The notes beneath the pieces were generated by a model that saw nothing but the letters and a program-made list of their open reading frames with translations, was not told the DNA's origin and made no database searches. From the NCBI GenBank assembly GCA_037126765.1, contig JBBCBC010000001.1, forward strand, positions 28,194,804 through 28,258,803: a stretch of DNA of 64,000 nt. The letters are read 5' to 3'. The position numbers and the translations under genes are program-made. Origin of the DNA: Stenogyne calaminthoides (lineage: Eukaryota > Streptophyta > Magnoliopsida > Lamiales > Lamiaceae). Of the stretch, positions 56,539-64,000 are shown in pieces (position 1 is the stretch's first letter; every line of letters starts with the position of its first letter).

Positions 56539-56855
56539 CTCCTGTGCACCCCATGCACCAATCCAAATTGGTGCAATCTAAACTCTAACCCCTAAACAAT
56601 GAATCCTAAATTATATATGAACCATTCGGGCCGGGTGAACCATGAACTTGAGCCGAGTGAACCATGAACCACTCGGGCTGGGTTTGGGGTCGGGTCCGGT
56701 ATTAAAATTAAAAAAACATCTAAAACTGAAATTAAAGTTAAAAGAAAACCGAAATTAAAAAAAGAAAAAAAAGTTAAAACTAAAAAAAAATTAGAAAAAG
56801 AGCTTTTAAAATTAAATTACACCAATTTTATTGGTGCATGTGGTGCACACGAGAA
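56539..56855. mobile_element. MITE-like element with GTGCACC termini
   Basis: The left end, TGTGCACCCCATGCACCAAT, mirrors the right end TTGGTGCATGTGGTGCACAC. The interior has a short GC-rich repeat (GTGAACCATGAAC twice) and a purine-rich A/G tract. 317 bp, no ORF. Confidence 0.6.
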
Positions 56856-57905
56856 TTTGTCTAATTTAACATATATCGTATATTTTTTTGAAAACGGTGT
56901 CTTATGGCTCAACACGAATACCTAACGTTAATTTTTCTGAATAATGTTAAATATATAATAAAGAAACATAATTATTCTTGATAAAAATTTATGTGAACCC
57001 GAGTTCATGGTGAACTATATTTCTTCAAATGATATCACATTTATGCATAATGCATATATAACAGTTATAGAGATTATCATTAATTTGAATTTACAGGAGA
57101 TCTACGTACTTATTAATCATTTAGATAATAAACCAAAAAAAATGCAAAGCCGTAGTATATACGTAAACATACAGTATTGGGAAAAAAAAACGGGTTTTTT
57201 TATTAATTAAAGTTCAATATCTCACTGTTGGAAAAAAAAAAAAAAAAAAAAGAGCTGATGAAGAAGAAAATATACGCAAGTGTTCTCTTTAATTACGATG
57301 AACATCTTTACAAATGAATTTAGTGTTTAGTTACATTTTTATGCATGTAAAACCCCAAACATTTTTTTATTTTATTGCATTCATAATCTTAAAGAAACAA
57401 GTATATATTTTTTTTTATTGTAAACATAGTGAAAAGTATATAAATCATTTTCGTTCCAATAACGTTTTCACTTTCACTAAAATGATCTCAAATTATCTGC
57501 CTTTGCTCCAATTCAATCTCAAATGGCCAAAAAACTAGTTCAACAACGTTGTTTCAATCATGTACAGATTATATAGGTATTTTTTTCAGAAAAAGCTAAT
57601 GAATAGCATTCTTTTCGTACATGGGACATGCTAATTGTGTATTTTTTGCCCAATAAAAATATATGAAAATTAAATACTATATCCAACCCATTAAATGAAT
57701 AAATTTAAAGAAAAAACTAAAACAAAACTAATTATAATACTACTAGTTTTAACTTTTAAAGTATTATTAATTATGATATAATTAAAGTGCTCCGAATTTT
57801 ATATAATTGTTATTTGAAAATATACTCCATATGTTATTATTTTGACAAATTAAAATTAGTGTTTCAATTGGCCCAAGTCTAGCAATTTTTTTAAAAGATG
57901 CTCCC

Positions 57906-57936
<31 letters not shown>

Positions 57937-58460
57937 TTTCAGAGTATCAGAGAATTGAAGGTTCTCTTGCATATGTTCTCTTATTATCGGCAATTTTTTA
58001 TATGCTCCCTTTGAAATGGCATCAATACACAATATTCCTTTTCATACATAATTACATCAATTAATAAATCATTTATAGTTAAAATCATTTATTTAAAATA
58101 TTTATCATTGTAGTTAAAGAAGAAAAAATAAAATGTACATCGTACTCTTTGCTCATCAACTAATCGAATGCATTATTATATACATATGAGAATATAAATA
58201 TATGTGTATACATCGTCTAGCTATAACATAATTATCTATGCAGACATATGCAGACAAATTATATCTCTTCAAATTATATATTGTCACATGTATTTTATGA
58301 GAGTTGGATCTCCTGTGTATCAGCTTTACCGTATAATTAATACAAATTATTATTACTTATTGAAATAGTTAAAAGAAATTGGTGAAGTATATAGTAATAT
58401 TTTTTAAAATAAATAATACTGTTAAAAATGCACATAAATTACACAATGTATTAAAAATTT

Positions 58461-59365
58461 GGGATTAAATCCAAAATGGTCCCATAACATTTTACCTTTT
58501 TTTGTTTTAGTCTCATAACTATTTGTTGGAACAATTTAGTCCCATAACTATTAAAATTGCTCAATTTTCATCCCATAAATATTTTTCGAAACGATTTAGT
58601 CCCATAACTAATAAAATTGTTCATTTTCATACCATAACTATTTTTTTGGAATGACTTAGTCTCATAACTACTAGAATTGCTCAATTTCAGTCCTATTTTA
58701 CCGAAAATCACCCAAAAGCGACATTGTTGCACCAGTGTGTTCAGTCATGTGCAACTATAAATTGGGGATTCCAGCGAGGCTGGTGTTTAAAGCACTTATT
58801 TGACACAATTTAAACACCTGAAAATTAAATTGAGGCTGAAAAATTATTGTTCTTCGCCAAATTGAGTTCTCGCAGATTTAGGGTTGAATATTGGGGAAGT
58901 ACCCGATTTTAGAGAATTGGGGGGATTTAATCTACCCCCTTTCTTTTAGATTTGTTTCAGTAATTTTTCTTTTTGTATTAATTAATGGTGTGTATTTCAT
59001 ATAATTGACAAGTGTATTAAATTGTGCAAATTAGTGACTAAAACACGAGCTTTGCCGGAATCCCAAATTTAAAATGGCACATGACTGATACACTAGTGAA
59101 ACAACGCCGTTTTGGGTGGTTTCCGGCAAAATAGAACAAAATTTGAACAATTATGGTAGTTACAAGACTAAATCATTCCAAAAAATAGTTAGGGGACGAA
59201 AATTGAGCAATTTTAATAGTTATGGGACTAAATCATTCCAAAAAATAGTTATGAGATGAAAATTGAGCAATTTTAATAGTTATGGGACTAAATCGTTCCA
59301 AAAAATAGTTACGGGACTAAATCAAAAAAGGTAAAGAGTTTTGGGACCATTTAAAATTTAATCCC
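58461..59365. mobile_element. Fold-back Mutator-like element with repeat-array termini
   Basis: The 9-bp sequence TAAAAATTT flanks it exactly (58452-58460 and 59366-59374). Termini are GGGATTAAAT...GGTCCC and its inverse. Each arm is an array built on TAGTCCCATAACTAT...AATTGCTCAATTT (three to four copies per arm, near 58510-58690 and 59145-59310). The centre (58700-59120) is unique and non-coding. 905 bp. Confidence 0.8.
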
Positions 59366-59384
59366 TAAAAATTTGGACAAGATA

Positions 59385-59525
59385 ATGTGCAACTCAAATG
59401 TATATTTTAAGCGCATGCAACTTGTTTTATTAAAACATGTCATTTATTTATACTGAAACATACATCTTGTTTTCACTTACACAAATTGCATGTTTCAGTG
59501 TAAAAAATTGCATTTTAAAAAGGGC
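59385..59525. mobile_element. Degenerate fold-back MITE, possible copy C
   Basis: ATTTATTTATACTGAAACAT and AATTGCATGTTTCAGTGTAAA are inverted relatives of words in the 53970 and 55250 elements. The termini are lost. Confidence 0.4.
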
Positions 59526-59899
59526 AAATATAGAGTGAGCAAGTTTCACACAAGAATTTATAAAAATGATTAAGGGGTGTGACTTATATTACTAAAATGT
59601 ATTAATTATGATAACTAAAGGATATGTTTTTTTACTATGTAAGAATATTAATTACTCATAACATTGGAAGATGTGACTTACATTACAACAGTAATATTAA
59701 TAGTGATAACTAAAGAATATGATTTATATTATAAAATAGTATAATAACTTAAAGGTCCATGGAACCAATTTCACATTTAACAAATTTCACTTAATATCTA
59801 AGCTCTTAAAAAAATACACTTGACTTAGCAGGTGTATGAGTGTATCTAATGCACAGAACATTTAATTTTTTTTTTTTTTGTATTTTATAATATTAAACA

Positions 59900-60496
59900 A
59901 ACTTTGTCTAACGTTTTTTATGCTGTCCAAAGTATCTTATTTCTCTCTCTATAATCCTGTAGAGTAGGATAAAGAAAGGAGAATGGTTAGAATAATTAAA
60001 TTGAGAAGCTTCCGGGGGAGACACCCATCCCACCCCCCACCCCACCAAGAAAAGAAGCTGTGGCTCACTTACATATACATATATACACACACATACATTC
60101 TCATACACCACTTAATTTCTCTCTCTAAAATTCTCCCTTTCTTTTTCTCTCTACTTGAGAAGAAAGGTCAACAACTAGTACAAGAAAAAAATACATATAA
60201 TCTTGCTTTTGCATCATCATTTTTTTAGGCGAGGAATCATCACCCACCTTTCATACCATTCCCCCTTCCTTCATTTCATAAAACAACAAACATATATGTA
60301 TAATACACCTCCCACTTAACCCTAATGCCTCCCCTTCTTCTTCTTCTTCTTCATGATACACCCAGCTGCAGCAACAGCAACAGCAGGCAGTACAACTGAT
60401 TAATCGCTGCGTACAACTCAATTCCGTTGCAGTTGTTGGGGCGGCTTAAATCCCCCAGATCTGTCAGACTTTTCTGTTGTAGAAGAAAATCAAATC
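59900..60496 (+). promoter_or_regulatory. Upstream region and 5' leader of the NGATHA-like gene
   Basis: The stretch carries a CT-rich tract (60115-60165), a CTTCTTCTT run (60334-60352) and a short CAG repeat (60366-60386), all common in plant 5' leaders. I cannot choose a single TATA box or start site. Confidence 0.4.
60325..60399 (+). CDS. Upstream ORF, 24 codons, in the NGATHA-like leader
   Basis: ATG at 60325 to TGA at 60397-60399, encoding MPPLLLLLLHDTPSC and a Ser/Asn-rich end. It lies 97 bases before the main ATG and does not overlap it. If the mRNA starts upstream of it, it could reduce translation of the main ORF. Whether the peptide matters is unknown. Confidence 0.4.
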   Translation: MPPLLLLLLHDTPSCSNSNSRQYN

Positions 60497-61534
60497 ATGA
60501 ATTTCATGTCAGGTAGTAGGTCAGGGTTTTACCAAGATATTAATGGCGGAGGCGGCTCCTCCGCCGCCGCAGACGACCTTCCGGAAGACTCCGACGACCA
60601 CCTCCGAGGCGTCGACGCTTCCGCAGTGGTCCAGAAAGAGCACATGTTCGACAAAGTGGTAACCCCTAGCGACGTCGGCAAGCTAAACAGGCTGGTAATC
60701 CCAAAACAGCACGCGGAGAAATACTTCCCCTTAGATTCTTCGACCAATGAGAAAGGGCTGCTCCTGAATTTCGAGGACAGAAACGGGAAGCCATGGCGGT
60801 TTCGCTACTCCTACTGGAACAGCAGCCAGAGCTACGTCATGACCAAAGGATGGAGCAGATTCGTCAAGGAGAAAAAGCTCGACGCCGGCGACATCGTCTC
60901 CTTCCAGCGCGGCGTAGGCGACGTCGCCAAGGATAGGCTCTTCATAGACTGGCGGCGCCGCCCCGACGCGCCTGAGTTGCACCACCACCCGCCGGTTCAG
61001 ATCCCGCATCAATTCTCCTTTCACCGCTCCGTCCACCACCCGTGGAGCCCACTCTATATTCAGAGCCAGACGCCGTCAAGAGACTACTATCATCCGTACC
61101 CGGGGGCTTATCCTTTCACCACCAGCGTGGTGAACGGAAACCCTTGTCCCCCGGGGTCGATAGTGTATCTGAGGGGCCCACCCGGGGGAGGGGGAGGTGG
61201 AGGTGGAGGGGGTTTCAATACGGCCCCCCCTCAGAGAGGGGGCGGAAGCGGAAGCGGAATCGAACACATGGTGTTTGATTCTGTGCCAGTGGTCCAAGGG
61301 AAGGCCGCTGCGAAGAGGCTTAGGCTTTTCGGAGTGAATATGGACTGTCCGATTTCGGAATCGGACGAATGCGATATACTTTCCTCCACCACTCCTTCGC
61401 TGCGCCACCACCTTCCTCCGCCGCAGCTGCCACCGCCGGAATCGTCTGCTCTCCAGCCTAATTACAGTCCGGATCGATATCACCATGATGATTATAAAGG
61501 GAAAGGTTCAATGTCATTGGATTTGGATATCTAG
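60497..61534 (+). CDS. NGATHA-like B3-domain transcription factor
   Basis: The product has 345 residues and no intron in the coding part. A single B3 DNA-binding domain spans about residues 49-153 (HMFDKVVTPSDVGKLNRLVI, YSYWNSSQSYVMTKGWSRF, DAGDIVSFQRGVG, RLFIDWRRRP). There is no AP2 domain, which separates it from RAV1/TEM proteins. The C-terminal part has KRLRLFGVNMDC (about 273-284), the RLFGV repression motif kept in NGATHA proteins, and ends KGKGSMSLDLDI, like the KGKSSLSFDLD end of Arabidopsis NGA1. NGATHA proteins act in the nucleus on leaf margin growth and on style and stigma development. Low-complexity stretches (poly-Gly at 229-239, His/Pro-rich linkers) are specific to this copy. 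Start chosen at the first ATG; a second Met follows at residue 4. It is the only healthy cellular gene in the window. Confidence 0.93.
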   Translation: MNFMSGSRSGFYQDINGGGGSSAAADDLPEDSDDHLRGVDASAVVQKEHMFDKVVTPSDVGKLNRLVIPKQHAEKYFPLDSSTNEKGLLLNFEDRNGKPWRFRYSYWNSSQSYVMTKGWSRFVKEKKLDAGDIVSFQRGVGDVAKDRLFIDWRRRPDAPELHHHPPVQIPHQFSFHRSVHHPWSPLYIQSQTPSRDYYHPYPGAYPFTTSVVNGNPCPPGSIVYLRGPPGGGGGGGGGGFNTAPPQRGGGSGSGIEHMVFDSVPVVQGKAAAKRLRLFGVNMDCPISESDECDILSSTTPSLRHHLPPPQLPPPESSALQPNYSPDRYHHDDYKGKGSMSLDLDI

Positions 61535-62860
61535 AGGTAATTAATTTTCGAGAATCAAGAGAGAATTAGAGATAAGAAGGCCGATATGATATGATCAATA
61601 GTGGTGAAATCCACATTACCTTTGTCTTTTGAGTTTTGAGTAGTACTCGAATATGTGTGTACGTACAATCAAAATGACACAATTAAATACTGCATAATTA
61701 ATTAAATAGATTATTATTATGATAATAGCTAGACACATTTGTAGATCTTCTTCCTTCTTCTATTAATCTCCCTCGTTATTTTATGTTTTAATTACTAATA
61801 AATTCATTCATATCATACTACTTTTTAACATCGATTAATTCTTGCAAGTTCTGCTATAAATGTATCAGAGAAATCTAGTTGTGTTGTTTTAATTATGTTT
61901 GGCAGGTTATTGTCATGTTGTCGCTGGTTCAGTGGGCACGATAACCACAACTGCTGCGAAGCTAGCTTTTCAAAGTAAGATTTATATATCATCTATATAT
62001 ATATATATTTCACCTATATATGTGTGTCTTTATTTCCATTCATTTGTCATCAAATTCTGTTTAGCTTCTTTTTGCTCTACATTCTACTTTTTTCTTCACT
62101 TACTTTTGCAGTCCCTTTTCTTTCCTTTCACCAAAATTCTCAGTTTCCAAATCGCCAGGTTTTTAATTTCTTTCCTACACTCAAAAAACCGTACATTAAT
62201 TCACACATTTTACATGTACATGAACTCAATTGGTGTAATTGAAATCTTCAAATTTGATCTGCAATTCGTTTAATTGTTTTCGGGATTAGTATAATCTGAT
62301 TGTGAATTAGTTATTCACACTTTTGCATTTGTTTATGTTGCAACTTAATCTGGAACTTGAGAATTAAAACATATTATTTGTATGCTTTCAGCTAATCCAT
62401 ACATAACAAAGGGAGAATGGGGAAGAAAGAAATTAAAGGTACGTACGCGATGATATATTTTTCTGAAGATTTAACTGAATGATATCAAATAATTCATCCC
62501 AATAAGTCTTAAATATGTATGTGGTTAGCTAATTAATGTGAACTTCAGTTTGGTCCCTACATTTGAAATATATACATAAAATGGTCAATTAAATAGAAAA
62601 ATAAGCAATATTCATGTCCCCAACATTTTCCTAATTGTATCAAACTAAGTTTCCTGTGTATGTTGAAATGTCAATTTAATTTGTGGTCCTATATAAAGAG
62701 ATCATCTTCTTAAACTGTATAAAGAATGTAGAATATATAATTGGGTCTAGATCCTCTAAAGAAATACAAGTTACTGGAAATCATGAAGAATTTGATTTCA
62801 ATATCAACTTAGCCATTTTTAATTTGGACTAGCTAATATCTCGAAACTGTGTTTATGTAC
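61535..62860 (+). other. Probable spliced 3' UTR of the NGATHA-like gene, and spacer
   Basis: Two bases after the stop codon lies a donor-like GAG|GTAATT (61537). An acceptor TTTGGCAG|G ends at 61905, and the short segment 61906-61974 closes with CAAA|GTAAGA. Another acceptor (TTTCAG, 62391) opens 62392-62438, closing with AAAG|GTACGT. These are plausible untranslated exons. The rest is AT-rich with no gene. Confidence 0.4.
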
Positions 62861-63236
62861 GGGATTTAAATTGATTTGGTCCCATAACTTTGGACCTTTA
62901 TTGAAATGAACCCGTATGTATCACATGTTTCAATTTAGTCCCGTATGTTTTCAATTTGTGCCGATTTAGTCCCAAGAAGCCGGAGACCGGTCAAACTACA
63001 TTAAAACGGCGTCGTTTTAGAGGAGTGTATCACACGCGCCCCTAATTTCTGGCCGAAAATGCTGACTTGCTTCGATTTGGACACGTAGCGCGCCACATGT
63101 GTATTATACCGATTAAAAAAAATAAAAAATAAAAATAAAAATTACACTTCATTAAATAACAATAAAATAAATCTAAATTAAATTAAATATATATTCAAAT
63201 ATCAAATTAATATTAAATAAAAAAATCAAAATTAAA

Positions 63237-63789
63237 TTAAAAATTGAAGCTTTCTGGAAACTTCCCCACTCCAAAAATAAAATAAAAAAACCAGATTTTC
63301 AAAATCGAAAATTGAAAACAACGAACACCCCCGAATTGAAACTCCCCCAAATTGAAACTCATCTTCTCCACTTCCGTCGCCGTCACGAAGCTATCCGCTG
63401 CCTCATCAAACGGCAGCCCCTCTTTCATCTCCTCCACCAAGAAAACCCTACTCATCCGCGTACATCGGCCGCCATCGCCACCATAATCGAGCTCCTCCCG
63501 TAGTGAATCAAGAATCCGGCCACCGCTCCATGGTGGAGCACCTCCGCCTGCGGTGCACACATCTTTATCCAAAACCCTTCTTCCAAAACAGAGGAAAATG
63601 GTGAGTCCAGGGGATGAAAGACAAAAAGTAATGGTGGAGGATGTTACCCTGTTTGAGCATCTCCACCAACTGGTGGTTGTAAAATCAGAAAAAGAAATCG
63701 AAAAGTCTGGGATTTTGCCTGAATTAGGATATAACTGGAGTAAGAATATTTAGATTCTTGGACTTGAATCAAATTTGAGCAAGTGTAAT
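63237..63789. other. Unrecognised GC-rich sequence in the Pack-MULE
   Basis: Short open frames exist on both strands (for example 63237-63572 minus and 63553-63753 plus), but none has a domain I recognise. The GC content contrasts with the flanking A/T-rich spacer, as expected for captured gene pieces. Confidence 0.35.
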
Positions 63790-64000
63790 CACCAGATCGA
63801 GATTGGGGTCCACCTTGTTGGCGCCATCGATGGCGAGATCGAGGTGGGGGTGAGTGTCGAGGGTGGAGAGAGGGATGCTGAGGGCGGTGGCCTGTTCGTG
63901 GAGGTGGGGACGTCGACGATGTCGGTGCCCTCACGGATTTGGAGGAGGAGGTGGATGAGCTTGTTGACAACAAGGCAAGGTGGAGCCAAGGTTTCGAGGA
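63790..64000 (-). pseudogene. Ribose-5-phosphate isomerase A fragment (frameshifted, truncated)
   Basis: Read on the minus strand, one frame gives VVNKLIHLLLQIREGTDIVD followed by VPTST, and after a frame change another gives EQATALSIPLSTLDTHP then HLDLAIDGANKVDPNLDLV. These match plant RpiA enzymes (LAIDGADEVDPxLxLVKGRGGA), which interconvert ribose-5-phosphate and ribulose-5-phosphate. Asp-Glu of DGADEVD has become Asn-Lys. The similarity stops abruptly after LDLV at 63790, so the KGRGG active-site loop is missing. It continues beyond the window edge on the other side. Confidence 0.75.

Larger units (their letters stand above)
53857..58460. other. Gene-poor AT-rich stretch with MITEs
   Basis: Besides the MITEs listed separately I find no gene. 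There is a (TA)n run at 57906-57932, 20 consecutive A at 57232-57251, and an imperfect palindrome at about 55545-55672 around TTATGCATAAAAATT. No open frame here has a recognisable domain. Confidence 0.5.
62861..64000. mobile_element. Left part of a probable Pack-MULE (right end outside window)
   Basis: It starts GGGATTTAAATTGATTTGGT, very like the terminus of the 58461-59365 element, followed by repeated TTTAGTCCC words and the block AAAACGGCGTCGTTTTAG (63003 on), itself palindromic. After an A/T-rich spacer (63110-63240) come GC-rich gene-like sequences, including a ribose-5-phosphate isomerase fragment. The candidate duplication TTTATGTAC at 62852-62860 cannot be tested because the right end is not in the window. 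Confidence 0.5.

Noticed and set aside
60497..61534. RAV1/TEM assignment for the B3 gene
   Set aside because: There is no AP2 domain N-terminal to the B3 domain, and the LDLD-type C-terminus fits NGATHA better.
61899..62273. A 124-codon open frame downstream of the NGATHA-like gene
   Set aside because: It begins at a non-ATG codon at a splice-acceptor-like site and runs into A/T-rich, TA-repeat sequence with no domain.
63644..63973. Ser/Pro-rich open frame on the minus strand
   Set aside because: It is the wrong-frame reading of the isomerase fragment; the matching frames carry the conserved isomerase motifs.

Overview
The window is repeat-dominated nuclear DNA of a flowering plant. The evidence is one clear NGATHA-type B3 transcription-factor gene near the right end, a plant L1-type LINE, Ty1/copia and Ty3/gypsy (Tat-type) LTR elements, a plant mariner-like element, Stowaway and Mutator-like elements, and two copies of an endogenous pararetrovirus (family Caulimoviridae). 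I cannot name the species; a eudicot is most consistent. No bacterial genes, rRNA, tRNA or CRISPR arrays were seen.

Layout from left to right. 1-3340: AT-rich DNA with a Stowaway-like MITE (858-3271) split by a 2.15-kb Mutator-like element (878-3029) that has a perfect 9-bp target duplication. 3349-9290: decayed LINE on the minus strand (ORF1 with a zinc knuckle; ORF2 with endonuclease, reverse transcriptase and RNase H). 9868-17228: endogenous pararetrovirus copy 1 on the minus strand (movement protein, unknown ORF, capsid protein with zinc knuckle, acidic coiled-coil ORF, protease-RT-RNase H, 3' ORF of unknown function, promoter). 17229-17545: scrambled viral junction. 17546-18362 plus 31439-about 36150: viral copy 2 on the plus strand, split by a 13-kb copia element (18363-31438). 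36226-38314: TA repeat and two candidate solo LTRs. 38381-41956: mariner-like element with its catalytic domain deleted. 42037-53856: complete-length but dead Tat-type gypsy element with 5-bp target duplication and an antisense gene. 53857-60300: gene-poor DNA with several MITEs and a fold-back Mutator-like element. 60497-61534: NGATHA-like gene, with an upstream ORF and likely spliced 3' UTR. 62861-64000: left part of a probable Pack-MULE carrying a broken piece of a ribose-5-phosphate isomerase gene.

The only gene likely to serve the host is the NGATHA-like one. Everything else is mobile or viral in origin and mostly broken by stops and frameshifts, although the viral 3' ORF of copy 2 (446 codons) is open. 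Three points stand out. First, between about 17.55 and 31.4 kb the sequence is saturated with small indels even though protein motifs remain recognisable, whereas the viral sequence on both sides is nearly clean; this may be an unpolished assembly patch rather than biology. Second, the Tat element carries two copies of a module made of antisense promoter, antisense-gene start and polypurine tract. Third, the mariner element has lost exactly its catalytic core but holds an unrelated sense ORF with a 5'-UTR-like leader and a large minisatellite.
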